Source: Blasia pusilla (taxonomy: Eukaryota > Marchantiophyta > Marchantiopsida > Blasiales). Taken from it: 64,000 nt of DNA. Both the position numbers and the translations under genes were made by a program. Shown here one piece after another: positions 44,319-53,761 of this stretch (its first letter is position 1; every line of letters begins with the position of its first letter). The notes under the pieces are model-generated. The model did no database searches. It had not been told where the DNA came from and saw only the letters and a list, made by a program, of their open reading frames with translations. Location of the stretch: NCBI GenBank assembly GCA_050084515.1, contig CM114271.1, positions 58,652,001 to 58,716,000 of the forward strand, written 5' to 3'.

Positions 44319-44320
44319 TG

Positions 44321-44578
44321 TGTCGTGCGCATACACATCGCTACACAACATACATCGCTGTCACCGAACACACACACAAACACGCATGATCCCATGCTAA
44401 CTCATGGCATCCAAACAACGAGACAAGAAGTACCAAAATATCTCCAATGCTGTCGTGCGCATACACATCGCTACACAACATACATCGCTGTCACCGAATA
44501 CACACACAAACACGCATGATCCCATGCTAACTCATGGCATCCAAACAACGAGACAAGAAGTACCAAAATATCTCCAAT
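44321..44578 (-). repeat. Two tandem copies of terminal module A (130-bp period)
   Basis: TGTCGTGCGCATACAC starts at 44321 and again at 44451. The two units are almost identical and the second ends at the candidate polypurine tract. Module B, expected here by comparison with copy 1, is missing. Confidence 0.85.
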
Positions 44579-44769
44579 CGCCCCCCTAGCTGGTGGTTAG
44601 GTCCCTCTAACTCCAGATAGCCATCTATCCCTACCTACCATGACATACATCTCTCGGACGCTAAGAGCAAGAAGGCCGGGTGCTCATGTGGCCCCATCGT
44701 TAGTCGCCTCCTTCTCATCCATGTCACAGACACAAGTCGGAATGTAGAACTACCTTCTCTATATACATC

Positions 44770-44930
44770 GGGGACACATCCATCGCCCCCGAGGAACCTA
44801 GTGAGAGGTGGCGTCAAACATGCCATATGCCATCCTCTCGAACACCCATCACAGACTAGCATCGGGCGCACCACGGCGCGTAACCACACAACATACAACG
44901 CAAGCCTGCAAGAACTATCGCTAAGCTCGG
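44770..44930 (-). pseudogene. PHD finger remnant, copy 2
   Basis: LRCMLCG (first Cys pair) ends one frame; MLVCDGCSRGWHMACLTPP continues in another, and the final CPRC is lost in a further shift. It is clearly the same finger as at 1103-1240, broken by small indels. Confidence 0.8.
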
Positions 44931-47042
44931 ATCTATTGTACCATCAATGTTAGGAAGGTGACATGGCGCACAATTACGCACATGGTCCTTCCATACCATA
45001 CCATCGCGTCCCTCTAGCAAGAGAACACCCGATGACAAAATGTCACGCACTCGGATAGTGCGCCTGCAGATCACATCCAACATCGTCGGTGCCGTCTGCT
45101 GCAAGTAGACATAATCTCCCTGATGAAACCTCCGGATAGTTGGTCGATAACCACCACCTCGAATAGTCGCATACCTCAACGTATCCCGATGCTGTGCAAT
45201 CGCCAAGTTCTCGAACGCCATGGGCATCACTCTCCGAAATAACTCAGCCCTCTGAGAACATGCTCGCACCCATACATCTGGGTCATCAAGGTTCAGCACC
45301 TCACCAGCATCTCGACGAATGGCCGCAGGTAAATCTGGCTCTCGGCCATAAAGTAGCAAGTACGGTGAAAAAGACGCTAAGGATGCCTGCCTGCTGAATC
45401 TGTATCCCATCGCCAACCATGGCAACTGGAGGTCCCAATCTCCTAGGTGACCTCTCTGCAAGCCATACTTGCGTAAACCCCTCTTCATCGTCTGCACAAC
45501 TCTCTCCGCTAATCCATCCGCCTCGGGATGATCTCGCGAAGTCGTGCGGTGGTCGATCAGCGCCTGATCACACAAGGCCTGGAACTCACCGCGAAACTCG
45601 GTACCCTGGTCTGTCAACACCTCAGCCGGTGCGCCATAATGACTCAGCACTCTGTCAAGGAAGGCATAAGCTACTCCCTCACTCGCTTTGTCAAGCAATG
45701 CAACCAACTCGATCCACTTTGAGAAGTGCTCGACCATCACCAACACATAACGACTGTGACGCTCCGTCAAGGGCAAAGATCCTGCAAAATCCAAACTCCA
45801 TCTATACCCTAAGCCCATGATCGGTAATGGATGCAACTGTGGAGTCGGAGCATTGAACGATGCTCGAACCCGATCACACACCATGCACCTGGCAACAAAG
45901 TGCTGAACGTCAGTCTGCATGCCTCGCCACCAATACTGAATCTGGAGCAAGCTATACGTCCGCTTCACCCCAAAGTGACCCAACTCCTCGTGGGCATGCT
46001 GCACTAGTCGTGCTCTCTGCAAAGGATGCGGCACTACGCGTACTCTGCCATCCTCCCAAACCCTCAAAACATGTGTCCCCTCCCAACGGAACCGTCTGGC
46101 CCGCTGTAGGATTCGATCTCGCTCTCTAGCATCCATGGTGCTTGCAAGACTGCCAGTACGAAGGTACTCTAAGACTACTCCATCATCATGAATATCTCGG
46201 CCACTTGTCGTGTCCTCACTGGCCTCGGGATCCAAAGACTCTCCACTAGACCTCGCCATCGAAGTCTCCACACTCTGGCTCTCCATAGCCAACATGCCTA
46301 AATAGGCTGACGCGTGCCATCCTGGCACCGACTCCTCATCACTCTCTCCATGCCATCGAGCTCCAGTCGCATCTCGTTGACTTGGGCATGGGTTACGACT
46401 CAACCCATGTGCATCCTGGTTGAGCGTCCCAGGTCTATGTACCACCTGAAAATCATACTCCTGCAACAACAGAGCCCATCTTGCAAGCTTCCCTGTAAGC
46501 TTGTCGGACTCCATCAACCACTTCAGTGGTTGATGATCGATGATGATGATAAAGGGTTGCCGAATAAGTAACACCTGAAATGCGCGACCCACACCGCATG
46601 ACCAAGCACTCACCCTCATACGAAGTGTACTTTGCCTCGCAGCGTTGTTCGAGCGGCTAGCGTAAGCCACCACGAACTCTCTACCCTCATCATCATGCTG
46701 GGTGAGCACCGCCCAAGCCCCAACATGCTCCAATCTGTGTGCAAGTGGAAAAGACGCCCGATCGGTCTCCTCAAGATGGGTGCGGACGTCAACCTCGTCC
46801 TTGAGCAATCGAAATGCTCGCTCCGCACATCCCCAGTGCCACTCGTGATCCATCTTGGTCAGCAAGGTCGGGCCGCCGCAATGAATCTGAATCCCTTGAC
46901 GTATCGCCGATAGAAGTTCGCCAATCCCATGAATGCGCGAACACGGCTCACATCTGTAGGGCGTGGAATGCGTGAGATAGCCTCTACCTTCGTCTGCTGA
47001 ACACCAAGGCCCCTGGGTATATCCTATGACCCAAGTACTCAA
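44856..47042 (-). CDS. RNase H-integrase open frame of copy 2
   Basis: An uninterrupted frame of 728 codons, with no proven start. RNase H: FVVAYASRSNNAA, IIIIDHQPLKWLM, QDAHGLSR. Integrase zinc finger: HEELGHFGVKRTYSLLQIQ and CMVCDRV. Catalytic core: WSLDFAGSLP, LTDQGTEF, HPEADGLAERVVQT (D, D, E). C-terminal module: HQGDYVYLQQ, then GMVWKDHVRNCAPCHLPN. The frame runs off at the start of the PHD finger (CMLCGY). It is the best preserved piece of the family in this window. Its first ~60 residues are not family sequence and probably reflect a frameshift in the RT thumb region. Confidence 0.85.
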   Translation of the reverse strand: MSTWVIGYTQGPWCSADEGRGYLTHSTPYRCEPCSRIHGIGELLSAIRQGIQIHCGGPTLLTKMDHEWHWGCAERAFRLLKDEVDVRTHLEETDRASFPLAHRLEHVGAWAVLTQHDDEGREFVVAYASRSNNAARQSTLRMRVSAWSCGVGRAFQVLLIRQPFIIIIDHQPLKWLMESDKLTGKLARWALLLQEYDFQVVHRPGTLNQDAHGLSRNPCPSQRDATGARWHGESDEESVPGWHASAYLGMLAMESQSVETSMARSSGESLDPEASEDTTSGRDIHDDGVVLEYLRTGSLASTMDARERDRILQRARRFRWEGTHVLRVWEDGRVRVVPHPLQRARLVQHAHEELGHFGVKRTYSLLQIQYWWRGMQTDVQHFVARCMVCDRVRASFNAPTPQLHPLPIMGLGYRWSLDFAGSLPLTERHSRYVLVMVEHFSKWIELVALLDKASEGVAYAFLDRVLSHYGAPAEVLTDQGTEFRGEFQALCDQALIDHRTTSRDHPEADGLAERVVQTMKRGLRKYGLQRGHLGDWDLQLPWLAMGYRFSRQASLASFSPYLLLYGREPDLPAAIRRDAGEVLNLDDPDVWVRACSQRAELFRRVMPMAFENLAIAQHRDTLRYATIRGGGYRPTIRRFHQGDYVYLQQTAPTMLDVICRRTIRVRDILSSGVLLLEGRDGMVWKDHVRNCAPCHLPNIDGTIDPSLAIVLAGLRCMLCGYAPWCARC

Positions 47043-47640
47043 TCTGGTCGTAGAAGAACTTGCACTTGCCTGGATGTAGCTTCAGCCCATGTAATTGCAA
47101 TCGCCAAAACACCTCCTCTAGATGTTGCTCATGCTCCTCAACCGTGGCGCTAAAGACTACGATGTCATCAATATAACACCTAGCAAAATCCAGACCAGCC
47201 AAGATCCTATCCATGACCCTCACGAAACTCAGCCGGGCATTCTTTAACCCAAATGGTAAGAACCGCCACTGGTACAAACAATCCTTCCCGTGAGGATCGA
47301 TGCCCCAAAATGCCGTCTTCGCACTGTCCTCCAATCGATAGGCGGTGATGGTATCCGCTCATAAATCAATGAATCAAGACCTTTGCGTGACCAATTGCAT
47401 CAAAGATCTCTCACGGGTGGGCATGGCATACCTATCGGACTTCGTGTGCCGATTGATAGGTCGGTAATCCCCACACATCCGCCTATCCGCCCAGTTGCCA
47501 TGCACATCCTTCTTGGCGGGCATGACAAAGTGGCGGATGCATACTCCCCATGCGACATCTCCACTAGTCTGCTCCGACCAAGTCATGGCTCCTACTCAAT
47601 CGAGCCCTCTCCATATCATCTGACACAGTAGGGTCGTCGG
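46984..47640 (-). pseudogene. Reverse transcriptase with intact YIDD, copy 2
   Basis: Open stretch 46984-47334 shows QWRFLPFGLKNARLSFVRVM, CYIDDIVVFSATVEEHEQHL and FFYDQIEYLGHRI. Upstream, in another frame, are VMPAKKDVHGNW and RMCGDYRPINRHT. The catalytic YxDD deleted from copy 1 is present here. Indels at about 47335-47375 and 47585 break the frame. Confidence 0.88.
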
Positions 47641-47859
47641 AAGATCGGCATATCACTCGACAACTCAATGCGGATCCCCGGTCCCTTGGCGCACCCAAAT
47701 CCTCCATGCTAAACGCAGCGGCTCCTATAACTCCTGAGTTATAGATGTATTCGGCGCCGCTCTCCTCCTGTCAACTTAGGGCCCATATCTGGCTCCCAAG
47801 TCTCCATCGTGACTACGATAGGACTCTCCGGCGCGGGTATCGGTGGTTGCTATGGTGCA

Positions 47860-49572
47860 ACCCCGTCTCGAACAACAACACTCGGCCGCTCTCCCGACCA
47901 AGCGCAAACTCTCATCTCCTCCACGCAAAGTGCCGAAACCACGCTCGATGTTGTGGCTATCATCTCCTTGCGTACCTTCAAAACATCCCAAGAAGTCCAA
48001 GGGTGTCTCTCCCGATCTCCCCTGGTGCGTAGATCTCCTCGGGTCTCGCCCTCGGCCACTGCCTCCACCGTCTCGGTAGGCATGGGGCTCACCAACGCAT
48101 AACTTATTTGTGATCTATCGCGATCTCATACGACGCCGCTCACCCACTCCCAAGTTGAGGATCCATGTCAAGCGATTCAGGTCCATCGCCGACCCAAGAC
48201 ATGGCGTCGTGATGCCTCTTGACACTGATGGTACCTGCCGTCACTCCGTGGGAAATCCCATCGCTTGCTCTCTCTCGTCGGCGTTGGGCTCCACCAACCG
48301 CTGAACCTGGTCATCCCAAACCAAGCCAGGACCGGCCTCCTTGTATGCATAGGAAGCGGGAAAACTCACAAACGTGGGCAAGGCTGCCCGCGGCCTGCCT
48401 ACCCTGTTGACCACAATCAGTGGTGGTCGATCATCGTGCCTCACTGCCTGTGATCGACGACCTGGATCCATAATGGAATCCACTAACAAAGGGGAGGGGC
48501 GCTCCACTCTCGCATACGCCCTCCATAACACCGCATGGGGCACCAAGTTGGTCCACCATAGACGCGGGCGATGGGCTCTAGAACCTACACTCGCCGCATC
48601 CAAGAACATTGCAGGGCCGATCCAGGCACACACCTGATGAGCACTCGTCACGACCGTGACTGAGAGTCTCTAAGATCGCACATTCTCCGAATGTAGGCCG
48701 GAGAACGAGATCGGTGCTCTCTGAATCGCCGTAAGACCCTCAACATCTCCCAAAACAACCTGGACCGAGTGTCAGCCAACCCGCTGCCTCGTCCAGCACT
48801 CGATTGGCCCTGACATGGCCAACCGGCAATGACCAAATCAATGGTCCCTACCCGCTCTAAGTCCTGCGCCCCCAACAACAAAATATCCCTCGGTAGGGAA
48901 CTCTGGTACCCCTGTACTGCGGACGCAGACAATAAGTCGGGAAAACGTAGGCGTAATTGCGCCACATGTCGTAGTGAGACGCGCCTCGCAACATCATCAC
49001 TCTCCACATACACGCATCTTCTTTGTACTCGCACTCCGCTGAAAAGCAGCAAAGACTAACCCGGTGCTAATCCCTCCAAAGAGATCTAACACTCGAATAC
49101 CCTCCTCCGGGGTACACCACACAATGGGTGTGGTATCCAAGGGTGTCATCGTAGCACTCCCTGCTACCTCGGGTTCCTCAGACCCGTCACGCTCTGGTGC
49201 AAACGCCTCGCTCCACGCGGTCTGCACGTGCTCATCTGCCAATCGTTGAAGCTCCTCAGTCGAGCCCCACAGCGGCACCTCTCCTCCACGGAATGATGCA
49301 GCTACCATAACACTCCTCTCCATAGAAATGTCAAGAACGGGAGTATCCTCTGCATGGACATGTCCCTCAATCAAATCACTAGGCCAAGTGATGGCATTGC
49401 TAAATGCTGCTAAGGTCGCCATCTCTCCTGGCCGTTGCTCGATCACTGCACCTGTGAATCGAACGGGTAATGAGCAAAGACGCCCATCACCGATCGCCAT
49501 CCTGGAGTCAGAGGACGCGACTCCTCCCAAGTAATCCAGGAAAACCCCATCGGGTATAACACGCTCCACCAA
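47860..49572 (-). pseudogene. DNMT3-like cytosine methyltransferase domain, copy 2
   Basis: Motif I VLDLFGGISTGL lies near 49080. DLVIAGWPCQGQSSAGRGSG (48780-48840) contains the intact catalytic Pro-Cys-Gln. GLADTRSRLFWEMLRVL follows. The segment with motif VI is frameshifted (YIRRMCD where copy 1 has YILENV). GSRAHRPRLWWTNL (motif VIII) and EQAMGFP (motif IX) are in 48241-48651; motif X is degraded near 48190. The N-terminal extension (WPSDLIEGHVHAEDTP) is shared with copy 1, so it belongs to the captured module or its linker. Confidence 0.88.
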
Positions 49573-49738
49573 CCAAGACGTCGAGGACTCTGATCGTCAC
49601 TATCGCTTGCGCGCGCACACACGGACTCATCGTCAGGATGTCCCGGCGAATCCTCACCACGACCTCTGTCGGTGATGATATCTTGTGTGGTACTCGCTCC
49701 ACCCAAGGATGTTCAGATCCGGAATGGACAACGCCCAC
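49443..49738 (-). pseudogene. Protease remnant, copy 2
   Basis: The C-terminal half of the retropepsin region is present in two overlapping frames (VVVRIR, VLVGGACYTRWGF). The half with the DSG active site is absent because the element switches to inverted gag at about 49740. Confidence 0.75.
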
Positions 49739-49739
49739 A

Positions 49740-50326
49740 TCGCCACATCGTTGTGAGTGGTCCTACCGATTGGGCACTGAGATGGACGCACGGGGTAGAG
49801 GACGCGAGGTTTTCAGTGCGATGAGGCACGATTGAGTTGCACGATTTTATAGCAGAGTTTAGGAGTTGGTGCGACTCCCAGTGGGCCAGGAACTCTAGAG
49901 AGTTCAACCCATTTACAGCATGGAACGGTATGTTCTAGCATTTAGAGGGGGCGCCCATGGACGCTTACCATGAGTTCTCTCAGAGATATGCATGTGAGAT
50001 CGAGGCGTGGAGGCTCTACTATGACCCACATTATGTGTCATGGACGGAGCCGTTCCCAGATGAGGAGGAGGAGTCAGGAGAGGCTACTGCCTCTTCCACT
50101 AGTGACGTTTTAGGAGGAGTCACTCGCACGGGAGCAATTGCACCGTCTAGTCGGGTTTGTCCCAGGTTCAACCCTATGGTTGAGTTCTTTGCTGAGTTGA
50201 GGGCGAGCTACCAGGGGGTACGGATGGAGAAGTTGCGGAGCATCCACGACTTCCAGAGGCGCCCGGGTGAGATTTTGCGTGAGGCTTACACTCGCTTGCG
50301 CCGGTTGATCAACGTCACCCAGGGGG
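49740..50326 (+). pseudogene. Inverted gag fragment inside copy 2
   Basis: This stretch is the reverse complement, relative to the rest of the element, of the gag region at about 7290-7870 in copy 1. It reads YHEFSQRYACEIEAWRLYYD, FNPMVEFFAELRASYQG and LRRLINVTQGV on the plus strand, while everything else in the element is on the minus strand. Gag's zinc knuckles and Gln-rich tail and the protease active site are missing. At its right end an 11-bp remnant of terminal module A (TACCAAAATAT) joins it to the LTR. Confidence 0.88.
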
Positions 50327-50345
50327 TACCAAAATATTCTCTCTT

Positions 50346-50862
50346 TGTAAAGTAAGCTCCAATCTCTCTCTACACCATCTCACACCATAGCTCTCAAAGG
50401 TGTGCACTCTCTCTCATGCCAAACCAAACCCACTCTCCTAATGAGAGGCTCGGGTTACACTCACAAGGCAAGGGACCATAGCTCCGCCGCCTCATGCCAA
50501 GAGGTTCAACAAAGAGAGAATGAGCTCTCAAGCTCTCTCTCCTTGAGGTATACCCCTCCCCTCTCCCAAGCTCTCTCCATGGTAACCTATTCTCCCAAGT
50601 CACCTCCTTGGCTCTTGACCTGATGTAGGAGGTCAAGGGTCACTTACCAAAAATAGTAAGTCGATCATATACTCAAAATGGTACTTACCTAAAATAGTAA
50701 GTTCCTCAATATGGCTCCAAATGAGCCAAAACGAAGGGAAACCTGCTATCTCAGGTTTCCAAGGGCCTCAGCAGGTCACCCTTGACCTACTGGGCGTGTC
50801 CTCCACTACTCATAAAGGCGCTCTATTAGATCTCACCGATCTATCCTAAAAGACGTGATACA
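50346..50862 (-). repeat. Right LTR (module B) of copy 2
   Basis: Begins TGTAAAGTAAGCTCC and ends GACGTGATACA. It matches 357-873 and 9636-10154 with scattered substitutions. Confidence 0.85.
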
Positions 50863-51327
50863 GGGGCTATTCAAAGCCATTCTACAAGGTCGGCGGCTAT
50901 CCACAACGTTTGGGCAAGGCTACTAGCTTACACAAGGTTGCCTACACTTTATTTGTTTTGTTTATATGTAAATATAACTTTTGGGGTTCATTGGTGTGTA
51001 CTAGGGGACGTCTATACTTCCAGCAAAAGTCAAGCAAGAAGATGATTCTGCAACTTTGCCAATTGCTACAAATTCGAATCCAAGTGTTAGTATAGTAAGA
51101 TTTCATCATAGCTTGGCATTCTTTCATCTAGACATGTATAATATTTTTCTCAAAAAGCATATTCCAATAAGGTCTCCTCCTTCCATAGACTCCAGAGCTG
51201 GTGTTTAAAGACTTGCTATCCTTTCCTTTTGCTCTGAGGATGTCAATTGTGAAGTTCGTAGTCTTATAAATTTATTTTTTGGGTGCTACAGAATACTACT
51301 ACGTCTAGTTGACCTCGCCGTGCAAAA
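50863..51327 (+). other. Array remainder and upstream region of the 499-aa gene
   Basis: 50863-50935 continues the motif array (GGGGCTATTCAAAGCC, GGTCGGCGGCTATCC). 50936-51327 is AT-richer non-coding sequence that would contain the promoter, or an intron end (GGGTGCTACAG at 51282-51292), of the next gene. Confidence 0.5.
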
Positions 51328-53273
51328 ATGGCGATTTCAAGGTTGGGTATTGCAGTAGCAGGGGCTGCACATGAGAGCAATGTCATTGTGGAGGAGCATA
51401 CTTCAGGCCTCCCTACGGCTTCAGGGGAAAGTGAAGGTCTAAAGGAACCCCATGTCGAGGAGGAGCAGGGTGAACCCGTCTGTGAGGTGGGTGTCATTGA
51501 TACTCAGAAGGTGATAGATGAGGTGATCAAAGGCATCACAGAGGAATTGAATATTGTTGAGGACAAGGCAGCGGAGGAGTCAGAATATCATATCATTCAT
51601 TTGGAGGATAGTGAAGCAAAGGAGCATGACAAGAAGGATGCGGCTAGCCCTCAGTCCAATCTGAATGACACTGACACCAACAGGCATGATTCACCTTCAC
51701 CTGTACATGGAGTGAAGAATGGAGAAAGCAAAGGGAATGAGCAACAAAAGGATGGTATCGATGGCTTGGATTGGAAAGAATTTGGGAACTTGCTTGAATG
51801 GAACACTCAGAAGGTAGGAGGTTGGGAAGTTCCCAATGTTTCTCAGTTTGGGCCTTCACAACACCGTAGGGAGTCTCTAGGCACAACAAGGAAAGGCACG
51901 GCAGATACACCTATGAAGAACACTACAGGGGGCCCTCATGGGAACATGGCAAGCAGCACACCACGTGCTCACCCTACAACAACGACCAAGGCCCATCTTT
52001 TCGTGGAGCCTATGGTGATTACTCGAGGCTCTCAAACCATGGACAAGTTTCTTGTGAACAGAATGAGTCAAACTGACCATATGTTCACAGTGGATCAACA
52101 ATTGCAAACAGATAGTATACCTAAGGTGCATATGGTTAACCGCTTATGCCAGACTGAGAGCTTGTACCATGTGAACAACTATGTGCAAACTGAGGACTCC
52201 ACATGGTGGTTGAATCACATGCGGTCCAAAGCGCTAGCAATGGTACCAACACGCGGTGCTCCACAACCCAAACCATCAAGTGAAGATGATGTACTCCCTA
52301 ATGTTGTGGGAGCTGAAGGTTTGGACGGAAAAGAAGATGGGCTCAAATCACATAAGGTATTATACCAATCTTCAATTGCCCATCTTCCTTAATATGGCCT
52401 CTATCCTCCAATCGTTGTTCACAAATTGCAGTAAGTTCTTATGGATTTTTGCCTTCTTAGTGGAGGAGTCAATATATAGGTGAAGGTTTACTCTATACTT
52501 TTTGGATTGTCCCTAAACCCTATCCAAACAGCCTTAGTGATCACAACCGGCGGGTAAACATAGTCGGCGCCTATTCACTATGGGCGGCTATTCACACAGC
52601 CTTAGTGATCACAACCGGCGGGTAAACATAGTCGGCACCTATTCATAGTGGGCGGCTATGCACACCCAATGCCTATTCACAGTTGGCGGCTAATCACAAT
52701 CAAAGACTTTGTGCTAAGCACAAAGTGGGGCTAATCACACATGACGGCTATTTTCTATTGTAGGTTATTTGATGTATAGATTCCGTTTGTCTTTGGATGT
52801 AGGGACCAACGGAAGAAGTGCCAGAGGAAGACCCGGGTGTGCCACAAGGAGGGTTTTTGATTGATGAGAGAATCATACAATTATGGATTAACCATTTGGG
52901 GATGCCCGTGGAAGATGTGGTGCATTTGGAGTGTTGGGAGGGCAAAATTCATCTCATTGAACGAACCACAGCTAGAGTAGACAAGTATGTTGAAGTCCTG
53001 GAGCTAAGGCACGCAGCTCTACTCGCTGATAGTGGAGATCTCATTACAAAGTTAGGAGTGACCAGCTATGACAACAAAGGTGGGTGGGAAGAAGCCTTGC
53101 GTAGAGTGACAGCCTTGCAAGATTCCGCAGCAAGGAATTCAAAGTTTATTCGTGATCTCTTGAGTAGGCTAGGTGTGTCATCAGACGGCTTGGACGAGGC
53201 ATCCTGTTTCTCCAGGGCTCTAGTGGCTATTGTTGACTTGCAGCGGTTGGATTCTACAAGTCCAAGCATGTAA
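51328..53273 (+). CDS. 499-aa protein with QT-motif array, two exons, MULE passenger
   Basis: Exon 1 is 51328-52356 (343 codons, donor CATAAG|GTATTA). Exon 2 is 52803-53273 (156 codons and TAA, acceptor TGGATGTAG). The junction is phase 0 and both exons are open. The N-terminal half is acidic and Ser/Thr/Glu-rich, and looks disordered. Residues 236-288 carry five QT motifs (SQTM, SQTD, LQTD, CQTE, VQTE) at Q236, Q248, Q260, Q275 and Q287, spaced 12, 12, 15 and 12. The exon-2 part is folded-looking and helical (GGWEEALRRVTALQDSAARN). I recognise no family. The QT array resembles multivalent binding sites for dynein light chain LC8, an inference from spacing and the QT-acidic pattern. The intron is filled with the element's GGCGGCTATTCACA motif. 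It is the only intact gene in the MULE. Confidence 0.7.
52530..52760 (+). repeat. Motif array within the intron of the 499-aa gene
   Basis: Units such as GGGCGGCTATTCACACAG, with a ~62-bp direct duplication (CCTTAGTGATCACAACCGGC at about 52532 and 52601). It lies wholly between donor and acceptor. Confidence 0.8.
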
Positions 53274-53379
53274 TAAATCTTTGTAAAGTTCCTTTTTGTT
53301 TTATGGTGAAACGGTGATCACATCCATGTTGTATAATGTATGTCAAGCGCTGGAATTTGTGCACTTCCACCCCAAACCC

Positions 53380-53692
53380 TAAAACCTGCGGCTCAAACCT
53401 GCGGCTATAACACTCCTTCCTCTCCCTGTTGGCTGAAACTTCATTAGCTCACTGCAATGCCATGACACACTGGACCTGCCGCTAAAACCTGCGGCTAACT
53501 CCAAACTTCCACCCTAAACCTACGGCTAAAACCTGCGGCTAAAATGGTCCCTCCTCTCCCCGTTGGCTGAAATTTCAGAACTTCTGCGGTTAAGTGGAAA
53601 GGTCTACTACTATGGAAATGGTGCTAGAACAGTTACCGGACTTCCCGGTAGCTCATCTCCCGTGAACAAGGTGTTGTAGGTAAGAGCCCCAC
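53380..53692 (+). repeat. CCTGCGGCTAAAA units and subterminal region of MULE
   Basis: ACCTGCGGCTAAAACCTGCGG-like words recur between 53385 and 53545, with a duplicated CCGTTGGCTGAAA segment. The region then leads into the right terminal inverted repeat. Confidence 0.75.
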
Positions 53693-53761
53693 TCAAGCAA
53701 GAGATTTCGTAGGGGGGCCACTTAAGCAACAAAGTAGGGCAGGGGGCCACTTAAGCAAATA
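53693..53761 (-). repeat. Right terminal inverted repeat of MULE
   Basis: It is the reverse complement of 30587-30656, with the same three 30-bp-spaced units (TTGCTTAAGTGGCCCCC twice, then TTGCTTGAGTGGGG). It is followed by the candidate target duplication CCTCAGAGA. Confidence 0.85.

Larger units (their letters stand above)
44319..50862 (-). mobile_element. Ty3/gypsy retrotransposon copy 2 (methyltransferase/PHD family), nested in MULE
   Basis: The second copy of the family at 229-10154, again on the minus strand. Order right to left: LTR module B (50346-50862), inverted gag fragment, protease, methyltransferase, reverse transcriptase with YIDD, RNase H, integrase, PHD remnant, purine tract, and two tandem A modules. 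It is flanked by GGGG on both sides (44315-44318, 50863-50866). It lacks the 1.7-kb leader, most of gag and the zinc knuckles. It is less damaged than copy 1 in the integrase region. Confidence 0.9.
30587..53761 (+). mobile_element. Very large Mutator-like element (MULE) with passenger genes and nested retrotransposon
   Basis: The two ends are inverted copies of each other over about 70 bp: 30587-30656 reads TATTTGCTTAAGTGGCCC and so on, and its complement is at 53693-53761. Inside lies a MULE-type transposase pseudogene near the left end, and a second transcription unit on the same strand near the right end. Flanking 9-mers GGTTAGAGA (30578-30586) and CCTCAGAGA (53762-53770) agree at 6 of 9 positions; MULEs usually make 9-bp duplications. 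The span is 23.2 kb, or about 16.6 kb without the retrotransposon nested at 44319-50862. The unity of the element is inferred from the ends and from the motif arrays shared throughout. Confidence 0.75.
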
